NCBI GenBank assembly: GCA_030065825.1
Contig: JASJCY010000001.1
Span: 1-64,000 of the forward strand
Direction of reading: 5' to 3'
Length of the DNA: 64,000 nt
From: Nostocaceae cyanobacterium
Lineage (GTDB): Bacteria > Cyanobacteriota > Cyanobacteriia > Cyanobacteriales > Nostocaceae
Shown: positions 17,316 through 26,747 of the stretch, one piece after another
Numbering within the stretch: the stretch's first letter is position 1
Layout: the number at the start of each line of letters is the position of its first letter
The notes under the pieces: generated by a model
Databases searched by the model: none
What the model saw: the letters and a program-made list of their open reading frames with translations, nothing else
Told to the model about the DNA's origin: nothing
Position numbers and translations under genes: made by a program

Positions 17316-17526
17316 CAGTAGATCACAAAGTTTTTTAGAAGTCTTGCCACATCGATATTTCAGCAAAATACTCTCGCATCGGGAAAGCACGTTTTAATCA
17401 GTATTTCAGCCAATAGTGCTAGCTGCTATTGAGCGATCGCTATTAAACTTATGCTGAATACTCCAAAAGTGACGATGGCTGAAACCCTTATTTTTACGTT
17501 CATTTCCGAAAGTTTGTGATCTACTG
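17316..17526. mobile_element. 211-bp MITE, CAGTAG family, with 5-bp target duplication
   Basis: Ends are CAGTAGATCACAAAGTTTT (from 17316) and, inverted, CAGTAGATCACAAACTTTC (to 17526). It is flanked by direct repeats ACATT at 17311-17315 and 17527-17531. The interior ATGGCTGAAACCCTTATTTT (about 17475) recurs at 24580 in the left end of the large element. No gene lies in 17220-17945; the rest of the gap (17532-17945) holds only low-complexity and palindromic fragments. Confidence 0.85.
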
Positions 17527-17945
17527 ACATTGATCGTAGGGGTTTAGCAATGCGCTTTACCCCTACAGCGTGGTCTATTTACCTGAAAATCGCTGTAATT
17601 CTTCGTGAAGATAGGGAACTCTTAACGGGGAACTCTTAACAGAAAATGTACTGAGCTTTTTAAGCGCAAGCGCAGGCTACGCCAACAAAAATCAAATAGG
17701 AGTTCTATAGGTGGAAATAAACACAACTATATTACGAAACGCAAATAAAGAGTGAAACCTTTACCAATGACGACCCTAAAAGCGTTCGCTTTATTTATAT
17801 CTACCTACTTAATAAATTAAAAATGTTTACATAGCAGGCTTTTGTGCCCTTTAAAATGTTTGGTTTATTGACGCCGTTTTGTAATAGGTTCTAAAAGGTA
17901 GTTAGAAAAGATGCGGATACCAGATACCAGATTCCAGAGAATATT

Positions 17946-20288
17946 ATGAAGTGGAATTTCACTAAACAAAAAAGACAAAGGTTGCGGTTGTGTTGGATGT
18001 TAGTGGTAATTCCTGTTTGCATAATTATGCTGTTTACAGTTCCAGGTTGGAGTCAATCATTAAACAGGGATGTGAAATTGATGCAAAATTCTGCTCAAAT
18101 AAAATCCAATGAAATAGATGAAAAAGTTGAAAATTTGCTCTCAAAAATGACTTTGTCAGAAAAAGTAGGGCAGATGACACAGATAACCCTGCAAGCAGTT
18201 TCTAAAACTGAAGGGAAAGTTGACCAAAAATATGAGGTCGATCTCCAAAAATTACAAGAAGCAATTACGAAATATCATATAGGTTCAATTCTTAATGTTT
18301 ATAATACTGCCTTAAATTTAGATGAATGGCATCAATTAATTACTCAAATTCAAGATATTGCCACTAAACAAACCCGTATCGGTATTCCTATTATTTATGG
18401 TATTGATGCTATTCATGGAGCAAATTATACCCGTGAGGCTACCTTATTTCCTCAGAATATTGCTATGGCAGCTACACGCAATTGGGAACTGGTAAAAAAA
18501 TCTGCGGAAATTACAGCTTATGAAGTGCGTGCTTCGGGAATACCCTGGAATTTTAACCCTGTGTTAGGTGTGGGACGTAACCCTTTATGGTCTCGAATTT
18601 ATGAAACTTTTGGGGAAGATACCTATTTAGTTTCAACTATGGGAGAAGCCTATGTTAAAGGTTTAGAAGGAGAGAATAATCAAATTGGTGCAACAGATAA
18701 AGTTGCTGGCTGTGTTAAACATTATTTGGGATATAGTTTTCCTTTATCAGGAGGGGACCGCACACCAGCATGGATTCCCGAAAGAATGCTGCGGGATTAC
18801 TTTTTGCCTCCCTTCCAAAAAGCGATTGACGCTGGTGTGCATACAGTTATGGTCAATTCCTCGGAAATTAATGGGATTCCCGTACATAGCGATCGCTATT
18901 TACTGACAGATGTGTTGCGTCAGGAGTTGGGATTTAAAGGGTTTGTTGTTAGTGACTGGGAGGATGTCAAAAATCTTTATAATCGTGATCGAGTTGCCTC
19001 ATCACCTAAAGAAGCGGTGTTAATGGCTGTGATGGCAGGGATAGATATGAGTATGGTTCCCTATGATTTCAGTTTCTATAATTATTTAATAGAATTGGTC
19101 AAGGAAGGAAAAATTCCCCAGTCGCGGATTGATGAGTCAGTCAGACGAATTTTGCGGGTTAAATTTGCCTTGAATCTGTTTGATAATCCCTATCCAAATC
19201 TGCAAATGAAGGATAAGGTAGGTAGTCCAGAATTTGCTCAAGTTAGTTTACAAGCTGCCAGAGAAGCGTTAACTTTACTCAAAAATGATAATGGTTTACT
19301 ACCACTAAATAAAAATCAAAAAATCTTAGTAACCGGACCAAATGCAAATTTACGTTCTGTTCTCAATGGTGGCTGGACTTATACTTGGCAAGGAAATGAA
19401 GAGTCTCTATATCCAAAAACTCAAAAAACAATTTTATCAGGATTACAAGCAAAATTAGGCAGGGCTAATATTACCTATATTGAGGGCACAAAATTTGACG
19501 AAGCTGTGAATATTGACCAAGCAGTTGCTGCTGCTAAAAATGTCGATGTAGCAATTGTTGTTTTGGGTGAGGAAACCTATACAGAAACTCCAGGAAATAT
19601 CCATGACTTAGCACTACCAGCAGCACAATTACAATTAGCTGCTGCTATTGAAAAAACTGGAACCCCAGTTGTATTAGTATTGGTAGAAGGACGACCCCGA
19701 ATTATCACACCAATAGTAGATGATGCTAAGGCAATTTTAATGGCTTATTTACCGGGTGCAGCAGGGGGAGAAGCGATTGCTGATGTACTTTTGGGAGATT
19801 ATAATCCCTCTGGGAAGCTACCTATTACCTATCCTCGTCATCCTAATGATTTGGTTCCCTATGACCATAAACCGATAGAGGTAGATAATCCAAATAAATT
19901 AGACCCCTTATTTACCTTTGGTTCCGGATTAAGTTACACAACTTTCAAATACAGTAATCTCAAATTTAATCGTAAACAAATTCGTGTAGGTGAATCTATC
20001 AATATCAAGGTTACTGTTAAAAACACTGGCAATAAAACTGGCAAAGAAGTTGTAGAACTTTATCTCAGTGATTTGTACCGTACAATATCTCCTCCAGTTA
20101 AACAGTTGAAAAGATTTCAGGGAGTTACCTTACAGCCAAATGAAAGTAAAACAGTTGAGTTTACCCTTAATCAAGATGATTTTGCTTTTCATGGTCGTGA
20201 CAATCAGCGTATCGTTGAACCTGGGGAATTTAAAGTAGCTATAGGAGATTTGTCCGCTAAATTTGAACTACTTCCATCACGAAAATAA
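17946..20288 (+). CDS. bglX: Secreted glycoside hydrolase family 3 beta-glucosidase
   Basis: 780 residues. A basic N-terminus and hydrophobic core with cleavage near GWSQS (about residue 37) indicate export. The GH3 N-terminal barrel shows EKVGQMTQ, PIIYGIDAIHGANY, FPQNIAMAATRNWEL, VAGCVKHYLGYS and the nucleophile GFVVSDWEDV (Asp at about 337). The C-terminal GH3 domain (TLLKNDNGLLPLNKNQKILVTGP) and a fibronectin-III-like domain (GKEVVELYLSDLYRTISPPVKQLKRFQGV) complete the usual BglX architecture. It probably hydrolyses beta-glucosides in the periplasm. It has no obvious operon partners. Confidence 0.92.
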   Translation: MKWNFTKQKRQRLRLCWMLVVIPVCIIMLFTVPGWSQSLNRDVKLMQNSAQIKSNEIDEKVENLLSKMTLSEKVGQMTQITLQAVSKTEGKVDQKYEVDLQKLQEAITKYHIGSILNVYNTALNLDEWHQLITQIQDIATKQTRIGIPIIYGIDAIHGANYTREATLFPQNIAMAATRNWELVKKSAEITAYEVRASGIPWNFNPVLGVGRNPLWSRIYETFGEDTYLVSTMGEAYVKGLEGENNQIGATDKVAGCVKHYLGYSFPLSGGDRTPAWIPERMLRDYFLPPFQKAIDAGVHTVMVNSSEINGIPVHSDRYLLTDVLRQELGFKGFVVSDWEDVKNLYNRDRVASSPKEAVLMAVMAGIDMSMVPYDFSFYNYLIELVKEGKIPQSRIDESVRRILRVKFALNLFDNPYPNLQMKDKVGSPEFAQVSLQAAREALTLLKNDNGLLPLNKNQKILVTGPNANLRSVLNGGWTYTWQGNEESLYPKTQKTILSGLQAKLGRANITYIEGTKFDEAVNIDQAVAAAKNVDVAIVVLGEETYTETPGNIHDLALPAAQLQLAAAIEKTGTPVVLVLVEGRPRIITPIVDDAKAILMAYLPGAAGGEAIADVLLGDYNPSGKLPITYPRHPNDLVPYDHKPIEVDNPNKLDPLFTFGSGLSYTTFKYSNLKFNRKQIRVGESINIKVTVKNTGNKTGKEVVELYLSDLYRTISPPVKQLKRFQGVTLQPNESKTVEFTLNQDDFAFHGRDNQRIVEPGEFKVAIGDLSAKFELLPSRK

Positions 20289-20351
20289 ACTCAAGTCGCT
20301 GAAATATTTCCCAGTTATAGCGGTTTTCACGCTTGATAGAATACAGATGAA

Positions 20352-20411
20352 CCTCACCCCCTTCCCCTCTCCGAACTTGCAACAGAGGGGTGTCCGCAGG
20401 ACGGGGTGAGG
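20352..20411. repeat. CCTCACCCC...GGGGTGAGG hairpin repeat
   Basis: Inverted repeat with CCTCACCCC/GGGGTGAGG ends and a CCCCTCTCC...AGAGGGGTG inner stem. It is related to 10421-10528 and lies about 60 bases after the bglX stop, where it could terminate transcription. Confidence 0.65.
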
Positions 20412-20480
20412 TTTCGAGTGTATTGGACTCAACTGAAAAGCGCTATATCAGTTTATGATTGATTTTTGAGAAAACAATTT

Positions 20481-20586
20481 CAGGACTTACGCAACTGGCA
20501 TATTGATAGTGTTTGTAGTAAGGGTTTTAACCCGGATTTTGAGAACCAAAAGTTGATTTTTGAATGTGACACTTGCGTAAGTCCTG
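20481..20586. mobile_element. 106-bp MITE with CAGGACTTACGCAA ends and AATTT duplication
   Basis: Perfect 14-bp terminal inverted repeats, CAGGACTTACGCAA (20481-20494) and TTGCGTAAGTCCTG (20573-20586). Direct repeats AATTT flank it (20476-20480 and 20587-20591). A solo end of the same repeat truncates the hydrolase near position 136. No gene lies in 20289-20727. Confidence 0.9.
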
Positions 20587-20727
20587 AATTTAATGGTTAA
20601 TAAATATTGTTGCTTAATTTGGTGATAATTGTACCAAAAAATTCTATTCATACACAAAAAAAATAGAAATATTGCAGTGCAATATTTCTACCAAGAATTC
20701 GATTCAGAATCTAGGGTGAATAAGTAA

Positions 20728-21129
20728 TTATCTATTTTTGTTAATTATATGGATAACCGCACCAGTAGCTGCACCATTAATAGCATTTTTTACTGGATTT
20801 TTACAGTTTGTAATGATGCCAGATACTGTACTTGCTGCTGCACCAACTCCTATATCTTGAGCTAAATTCCGTCTTCTTCCTCTTGTAATTCTAGAACGGT
20901 TAGCAAGGTTTACGGCAGCACCGGCAGCTGCACCATTAACTGCATTACGACCAGTAGAACATGTTCCTGTGATAGCTCCAGATACTACACCTGTACCTGC
21001 ACCAGTTGCTGTATCTCTGATTATGTTTTGATCAGCAGCAGCTGGCTTGGCTGGGATGAGAGTAGTACCTATCAAAGTGGTAGCTATTAAGCTAGGTAAA
21101 ACTGTAAGTTTCCAAGTTAATCTCGTCAT
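20728..21129 (-). CDS. Exported glycine-zipper-like protein
   Basis: 133 residues from ATG 21129, which has AAGGAGGT 5-12 bases upstream; an upstream extension is not supported. A signal peptide (LTWKLTVLPSLIATTLIGTTL) is cleaved near PAAAD. Repeated Gly/Ala-rich segments follow: TGAGTGVVSGAITG, NGAAAGAAVNLA, GVGAAASTVSGI, NGAATGAVIHI, each GxxxG/AxxxG-like, with two Cys (GTCSTGR; TNCKNP). Two half-repeats of about 55 residues are visible. Glycine-zipper proteins often insert in or anchor to the outer membrane; the specific function is unknown. Confidence 0.7.
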   Translation of the reverse strand: MTRLTWKLTVLPSLIATTLIGTTLIPAKPAAADQNIIRDTATGAGTGVVSGAITGTCSTGRNAVNGAAAGAAVNLANRSRITRGRRRNLAQDIGVGAAASTVSGIITNCKNPVKNAINGAATGAVIHIINKNR

Positions 21130-21277
21130 GCGTACCTCCTTCAAGAAGTCAACTATTTGAGAAACTCTTCCCATACAAATTAGGGCATGGAGCATGGGGA
21201 ATGAGGAAAATTATATTTCCATCTAACTTGAAAAAGTCAGTTTTACTATACTCCCCCTATCCTATTATAACTTAAAT

Positions 21278-21547
21278 TCACAAAGCCTGAATCCACTCTG
21301 TGACTGAGTATTCTGTCCAAATGCCATTTTGCCAATAAGGGTCATTTTCTACTAATTGACAAACTGTTTTTTCATCTGGTGCATCATAAATACCAAAAAC
21401 TTTTGTTAAATCTTTGGTAGGACCAATAGTAATTAATACGCCAGATTCTTTTTGCTTTGCAAGTCCGTCTAGATGCGCTTGCCGATAAGGTGCGCGTTTT
21501 TCTAAGACGTTTTCGCAGTAGCTTCCCCACATTACATATTTAGCCAT
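21278..21547 (-). CDS. YciI-like protein
   Basis: 89 residues, a single ferredoxin-like YciI domain. The active-site-like His in YRQAHLDGLAKQKESG and the Asp in VENDPYWQNGIW match the family pattern (a His-Asp pair). Related proteins handle chloromuconate-like ring compounds, but most are uncharacterised. It stands alone between the glycine-zipper gene and pheT. Confidence 0.85.
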   Translation of the reverse strand: MAKYVMWGSYCENVLEKRAPYRQAHLDGLAKQKESGVLITIGPTKDLTKVFGIYDAPDEKTVCQLVENDPYWQNGIWTEYSVTEWIQAL

Positions 21548-21565
21548 GGATGTTGATGGTTGACT

Positions 21566-21652
21566 CCTAAAACAATTAAAAATTAAAAATTAAAAATTGT
21601 TAACTCTTAACTCCTGGACGCAAGCTTTGCGCCCCTACAAACTCCGCGCCTT
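21566..21652. repeat. Short repeats and GCGCAAGCTTTGCGC hairpin
   Basis: AATTAAAA heptamer-type units are followed by GGACGCAAGCTTTGCGCCCC, a palindromic repeat present in three tandem copies at about 56214-56300. It lies 3' of pheT and could act as its terminator. Confidence 0.75.
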
Positions 21653-24079
21653 CTAACTTCTCAAGCTGACGCCGAATTTTTCTACCAATGCATCACGGAC
21701 TTTGTTGTGTACGGGTTCAATTTCTTTGTCAGTTAGGGTGCGATCGCTTACTCGATAAATGAGACGAAATGCTAAACTCCGCTGTCCTTGAGGTACATGC
21801 TCACCGCGATACTCATCAAACAGTTCCACTGATTCCAGCAGTTCCCTCCCGGCTTTGGTAATCACTTTTTCGATTTCGGCAACTGTTATCTTTACGGGTG
21901 CAAAAAATGCAATATCCCTATCCGATGCGGGATAGCTGGAAAATGGTTTAAATGTGGGGACGAGAATTTCCTCTGTATCTAAGGCATCCAAAAGCACATC
22001 TAAATCCAATTGGAACACATATACTGAATCTGGTAAGTCTCTTTTTTGCCGCAATTGGGGATGTAACTGTCCAAAAATACCGAGTCTGTTCCCAGATATC
22101 CACAAAGAGGCTGTACGTCCGGGATGTAAGCGTTCGTCCCGTCGATCTGGTTGATATTCTACCTCTACACCCATTTGCGTGAAGACGCTTTCTAAAATGC
22201 CCTTGGCTGCAAACCAAGTCATGGGTTGTTCTCTTCCGCTGGTTGTCCATTTGCTGGTGGTGCAGTCACCTCCCATAATCCCAGCGATGATATCCGCTTC
22301 CTGTAAACCCTCTTCTTGCCAGAAAATTCGTCCAATTTCAAAGCCATTTAAGGAACCACTCCCTTGTTCGATATTGTACTGAAATGCATCTATCAATCCG
22401 GCAATTAAATCGGTACGGAGAGCAGAATATTCGCTAAATAGGGGATTATTCAGGGCTATTTGTCTATCTTCCCCTGGCTTTACCAAGGAGTAGTGCATTA
22501 GTTCTGTTAGTCCTTCTGCCCGGAAACTGGCACGTAATTTACGAATTAATTCCTGATCCAAGGGTAAATAACCAGCTTCTGATTTATCCGGCAGGGTATC
22601 GCAGAAATTATCATAACCATAAAGACGGGCAATCTCTTCAATTAGGTCTATTTCCCGCTCTAAGTCGCGGTAACGGTAGGAGGGGACTGTAACTATCCAA
22701 GTACCTGCTCCCGTTTGTTTAAGCTCGCATCCCAGTGCTGTGAGGATACGTTCAACATCGGCTTCCTGGAGTTCTCCTACATCATCCCCTAATTTTACCA
22801 ATCCCAAAACTTGATTAACTCGCTCTAAACGCAGTTCAATGGAACCTGTGGAGGTAGCAGGACGGGTGTCAGAAATCTCTTGGGTGACAATTTTACCTCC
22901 TGCTAGTTCGGTAATTAGACTTAAAGCACGGCGACAGGCAATTTCCAATCCGGCATTATTTACACCCCGCTCATACCTACTGGAAGATTCACTTCTTAAA
23001 CCTACACTGCGGGAAGAACGACGAATAGCTACATTATCAAACAGTGCCGCTTCTAACAGCAAATTTTGGGTATCTCCATGGACTTCTGTTTCTTCCCCTC
23101 CCATGACTCCCCCTAAAGCAACTGGTTTCTCATTAGCAGTAATTAACAGATTTTGGGTGGATAGCTTACGAGTTTGCCCATCTAGGGTTTTCAAGGTTTC
23201 TCCCCCATTGGCAAAACGCACACCAATGGCGATTTTCTCACCACCTGCAACTGATTTGAGGCGATCGCCATCGAATGCGTGGAGGGGTTGTCCCCATTCA
23301 AACAATACGTAGTTAGTAATATCAACGATATTATTGATTGGTCTCACTCCTGTCGCCAACAATCGCTGTTGCAACCAAGCTGGGGAAGGGGCAATTTTGA
23401 CATCGCTAATTACTGTCCCAATATACGCCGGACAGGCTTTGGTATCCTCAACTTTAATTGTTAAATTCCCCACACCAGAATCCAGTGATAATTCTGATGG
23501 CTCAGGAATTGTCAACTTACCACCTGTTAAAGCCGCAACTTCCCGCGCTACCCCCACCATACTTAAAGCATCCGCACGGTTCGCAGTGGCAGTTAAGTCT
23601 AAAATGACATCATCTAAACCCAAGAGGGGACGGACATCACTACCCAGTTTGAGGTTCTCTTGGGTAAAAATATGAATCCCATCCACATCGCTGGGTAAAC
23701 CCAATTCCTTTAAGGAGCAAATCATGCCATTGGATGGTACACCCCGCAGTTTTGCTGGTTTGATTTTCAAATCAACGTTGGGCAGAAAAGTACCCACGAC
23801 AGCAACTGCCACATATATATCAGCACGGACATTGGGAGCACCACAGACAATATTTAAGGTTTCTCCCCTACCAATATCAACTTGACAAACACTCAATTTA
23901 TCAGCGTTGGGGTGGGGTTGGCGTTCTAATACTTTCCCCACCACCACACCATTAGCCCAGGTGCGACGGTCTTCTATTTCTTCTACCTCAAACCCTGCCA
24001 TTGTCAGGGTTTCCGCTAATTCTTCTGGGGTCAGTTTGATTTCGACTAGCTCCTGTAGCCAATTTAAAGAAATACGCAT
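21653..24079 (-). CDS. pheT: Phenylalanine--tRNA ligase beta subunit
   Basis: 808 residues, full length for a bacterial PheT. The N-terminus [14 protein letters not shown] is followed by the EMAP/tRNA-binding domain ([25 protein letters not shown]), the B3/B4 editing domain, the B5 domain and the catalytic-like core ([28 protein letters not shown]). It ends in the C-terminal anticodon-binding FDX-ACB domain ([17 protein letters not shown]). It forms the alpha2beta2 enzyme with PheS, which is not adjacent, as is common in cyanobacteria. Confidence 0.98.
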   Translation of the reverse strand: MRISLNWLQELVEIKLTPEELAETLTMAGFEVEEIEDRRTWANGVVVGKVLERQPHPNADKLSVCQVDIGRGETLNIVCGAPNVRADIYVAVAVVGTFLPNVDLKIKPAKLRGVPSNGMICSLKELGLPSDVDGIHIFTQENLKLGSDVRPLLGLDDVILDLTATANRADALSMVGVAREVAALTGGKLTIPEPSELSLDSGVGNLTIKVEDTKACPAYIGTVISDVKIAPSPAWLQQRLLATGVRPINNIVDITNYVLFEWGQPLHAFDGDRLKSVAGGEKIAIGVRFANGGETLKTLDGQTRKLSTQNLLITANEKPVALGGVMGGEETEVHGDTQNLLLEAALFDNVAIRRSSRSVGLRSESSSRYERGVNNAGLEIACRRALSLITELAGGKIVTQEISDTRPATSTGSIELRLERVNQVLGLVKLGDDVGELQEADVERILTALGCELKQTGAGTWIVTVPSYRYRDLEREIDLIEEIARLYGYDNFCDTLPDKSEAGYLPLDQELIRKLRASFRAEGLTELMHYSLVKPGEDRQIALNNPLFSEYSALRTDLIAGLIDAFQYNIEQGSGSLNGFEIGRIFWQEEGLQEADIIAGIMGGDCTTSKWTTSGREQPMTWFAAKGILESVFTQMGVEVEYQPDRRDERLHPGRTASLWISGNRLGIFGQLHPQLRQKRDLPDSVYVFQLDLDVLLDALDTEEILVPTFKPFSSYPASDRDIAFFAPVKITVAEIEKVITKAGRELLESVELFDEYRGEHVPQGQRSLAFRLIYRVSDRTLTDKEIEPVHNKVRDALVEKFGVSLRS

Positions 24080-24273
24080 AACGCTTACTATGACAGGCTT
24101 ATAATCATTTTCAAGTAAGTTTAATCAGGAGATAGTAAGCATAGGCTTAGTTTATCCCTAGAATCACTATTGTAAAGCCCATAGCGTTAATCCTTGGCAG
24201 GTTTTTCTGATGTGTTATTACCGGGAGCATGGGAGCGGTTATCCCACCCTTCGGGAAGCAAGCTACAGTAAGC

Positions 24274-24517
24274 TTAGACGCTACATCCTAACGCCTGTAA
24301 ATTTATAGCCGCGTTCAAATCCCTATCTAAACTAAAACCACAGTTTTCACAATTAAAAGTCCGCTCAGATCAGCTCAGAGTTTGTTTTTTATAACCGCAA
24401 TTGCTACAGGTTTTAGAACTTGGATAGAACCTATGAGCTACTATTAATTCACTTCCAAACTTCTTGCACTTATATTCAAGTTGTCCCCTAAACTCGTAAA
24501 ATCCACAATCAGATATT
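24274..24517 (-). pseudogene. tnpB: tnpB C-terminal fragment (IS200/IS605 type)
   Basis: Reading the minus strand from 24516 gives ISDCGFYEFRGQLEYK, then FYPSSKTCSNCG and, after an in-frame TGA, ERTFNCENCGFSLDRDLNAA. These are the TnpB zinc ribbon (two CxxC pairs) and the third RuvC motif with its Asp. One nonsense codon lies between the Cys pairs. The matching upstream half (ending KNNKLSQSI) is at 29652-29939. The two halves join exactly if the intervening element and one copy of its 5-bp duplication are removed. Confidence 0.88.
24513..24517. repeat. Target-site duplication, left copy (ATATT)
   Basis: ATATT directly precedes CAGTAGACC at 24518; the right copy is at 29652-29656. Joining the flanks through one ATATT restores the tnpB frame (LSQS-ISDCG). 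Confidence 0.8.
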
Positions 24518-24630
24518 CAGTAGACCGAAAAGTTTTGCGATCGCTCTATTATCAATGGTGTTTACTGACTGATTTACAATGGCTGAAACCCCTATTTTTA
24601 CCTTGGTTTTCAAAAGTTTGTGATTTAGTG
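24518..24630. mobile_element. Left MITE-like end of the composite element
   Basis: A 113-bp unit from CAGTAGACCGAAAAG to CAAAAGTTTGTGATTTAGTG. Its inner end is an eroded copy of the terminus (CACTAAATCACAAAC when inverted). It shares ATGGCTGAAACCCC-TATTTTTAC with the MITE at 17316-17526. It encodes the last ~26 residues of the neighbouring fusion gene. Confidence 0.75.
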
Positions 24631-26621
24631 ATTAACTCTTCTACTTCTTTAATATTAAGCGAATCCTCAGTTAGGGGACGATGCTTAATGGTGATACAGT
24701 TATAATCTGCCCCTGAATGTTTTCCTCTTAAAACGTCAATGGTTCTTTTGACTGCCTTATAGCCTACCAGATGTCCAGACTGATCAATAATTAACTGTAA
24801 AGGACTCTTGTCATCAAGTAACCTTTTAGCTTTTTCCATGGACAAGTCCAAAATACCGAAAACCTTCACTTTATTTTCTAATTCTAATTCTGTGACCGCT
24901 TTAATAGCCACTTCCGTCGCTAAATTTGAGCCACCCCAAAGGATTTGTACTTGAGAATTATCTTTATCTTTTAGTAGTTGTTTAACTTTTATAATATCCT
25001 TACGAGAAGCAACCCCAACTGAGTCCTTTATTTTGATGCGAGGGTGTGCATTGATGCTTTTTAAGACCCCTTGAAGATAGGGATAGTAACGTTCATAAAT
25101 AGCCCCATCAACCAAAGCCACTTCAACGATTTTTTCTTTTGAGGGTGAATTAGGCAGTATATGTTTTTTCGCCCATTTTGCTAAGTATTCCCCTGAATCA
25201 TAGCCCATTTGAAATTTATCTGTGTCGTAGCAAGCAATGGCTAAATCTTCTGCCTCTGAAGGTTCAAAACAAAAATCAACGGTGGTAATGGCTACTCCAG
25301 CGTCACTAGCATGCATCAAAGCATCTTTTGATTTAATCGGGTCTTCGGGGGTTAAGATAATCCCATCTATTCCCTTTTTAACCAACTCTTTGATCGCTTT
25401 AGCTTCATCTTCGACACCATAACCATAAGGAATAGCCCAAATTTCCACACGACGGTTAGCAGCACGACGCATTCCTAATTCATAGGCTTCAAAAATACTT
25501 TGCTGAGGTTCTGGTTTCAGGAGAGCAATGCGTAAACGAGGGGGTCGTGGTTGTCTAATCTGCTGTTCCCAATTGGGCATTAACCTAGACTGTTCCGAAT
25601 TTTTAGCCCGTTTTAGTTGAAAAGCTGACCAGAATTTCGTACCCCACAAATCTGCCCCCTTTAACTGCGCTTCTCGTAGATTAGCCCCTGTAAACTGCTC
25701 CCCTTGTGAGTTGGTGTTACTACTCAAATCAGCAAAACGCAACTTTGCCTTCTCTAGATTAGCCTTATAAAAATCAGCCCCCATTAATTGAGCACGGTTA
25801 AAATTGGCTGATTGTAAATTAGCGCCATAGAAATTGGCATGGTTAAAGTTAGCCCATAATGCTCTAATTCCCTTTAAATTGGCTTTAGAGAAGTCAGCAT
25901 ATTGAAAATTTGCTCCATACAAATTACTATTCTTTAATTCACCCTTTTCAACGATGGCTCCTTCAAGGAAGGCTCCTTTAAGGATGGCTCCTTTAAAGTT
26001 AGCTCGTGATAGATTCGCCCCTTGTAACTTAGCATCGGTTAGATCAGCCCCTTCTAGATTAGCTCCTGCTAAGTTGGCATTTCGTAAATCACTTCCCCGT
26101 AAGTTAATCCCTTGAAGATCAGCGCCTGAGAGATTGGCTCCTTTTAAGTTAGAATTGGAAAGATTCATGGCGCGTTTTTTTACTTTTAATAACCCGTTCT
26201 CGAAGGAAAAATCTCTACATACTTCGAGTCTAAGCTCGGACATTTTTCCATCAGGGGCTTTGAATCCAGGGTTTCCTTGGCAATGTTTATTTAAAACCTT
26301 CAGCGCGGCAATACGTCCATCACTATATTCATTGCTAGATTCCTCATGCAGCACGTTTCGGGCTTGTTGTATCTCCTCTCGTCGTCGGTTCGGTATAGTG
26401 ACGATATAGGACACCACTGCCAATAAAATTGCACCCTCACTTAAGATGACTGCTAACTTGAATAAAGAAATTGTCTGAAGCCAATCGACTAAATCAGAAA
26501 GTTTTGTATCAACAATCGCAATTGGCTTCAATATTTTGGACTTTTTTCCGGTTGTCTGTTTACCATTGGCAGGTTGAGAGTGATTAATATTTTCTGATGA
26601 GATTTTTTTTTCTTTATCCAT
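24552..26621 (-). CDS. Pentapeptide-repeat / periplasmic sugar-binding-like fusion protein
   Basis: 689 residues with an unusual domain order. One membrane helix near 53-75 (LFKLAVILSEGAILLAVVSYIV) is followed by a helical linker. About 155-325 hold pentapeptide repeats (NLKGANLSGADLQGINLRGS...) forming a right-handed beta-helix. About 358-610 hold a LacI/ribose-binding-like domain (RIALLKPEPQQSIFEAYELGMRRAA; GIDGIILTPEDPIKSKDALMHASDAGVAITTVD; VQILWGGSNLATEVAIKAV). No DNA-binding or transport domain is present. It may sense a small ligand. The last ~26 residues come from the flanking MITE. It lies 126 bases downstream of the lipoprotein gene, same strand. Function unknown. Confidence 0.8.
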   Translation of the reverse strand: MDKEKKISSENINHSQPANGKQTTGKKSKILKPIAIVDTKLSDLVDWLQTISLFKLAVILSEGAILLAVVSYIVTIPNRRREEIQQARNVLHEESSNEYSDGRIAALKVLNKHCQGNPGFKAPDGKMSELRLEVCRDFSFENGLLKVKKRAMNLSNSNLKGANLSGADLQGINLRGSDLRNANLAGANLEGADLTDAKLQGANLSRANFKGAILKGAFLEGAIVEKGELKNSNLYGANFQYADFSKANLKGIRALWANFNHANFYGANLQSANFNRAQLMGADFYKANLEKAKLRFADLSSNTNSQGEQFTGANLREAQLKGADLWGTKFWSAFQLKRAKNSEQSRLMPNWEQQIRQPRPPRLRIALLKPEPQQSIFEAYELGMRRAANRRVEIWAIPYGYGVEDEAKAIKELVKKGIDGIILTPEDPIKSKDALMHASDAGVAITTVDFCFEPSEAEDLAIACYDTDKFQMGYDSGEYLAKWAKKHILPNSPSKEKIVEVALVDGAIYERYYPYLQGVLKSINAHPRIKIKDSVGVASRKDIIKVKQLLKDKDNSQVQILWGGSNLATEVAIKAVTELELENKVKVFGILDLSMEKAKRLLDDKSPLQLIIDQSGHLVGYKAVKRTIDVLRGKHSGADYNCITIKHRPLTEDSLNIKEVEELITKSQTFENQGKNRGFSHCKSVSKHH

Positions 26622-26747
26622 GACTGATTAATAATTCTCTAAAATTAATTATCAAAAAATATCTTTTAATTATTCCCCATCTCACATCTTCCACTTTCGA
26701 GTGGGAGAGTAAGTAGAGACCATGGCGCACCTAGGAAATTATAAGGG

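Noticed and set aside
24181-24273. TnpB guide RNA (reRNA/omega RNA) just after the tnpB fragment
   Set aside because: A stem-rich stretch exists but the element's right end is not recognisable and tnpB is broken, so an RNA call is not supported.
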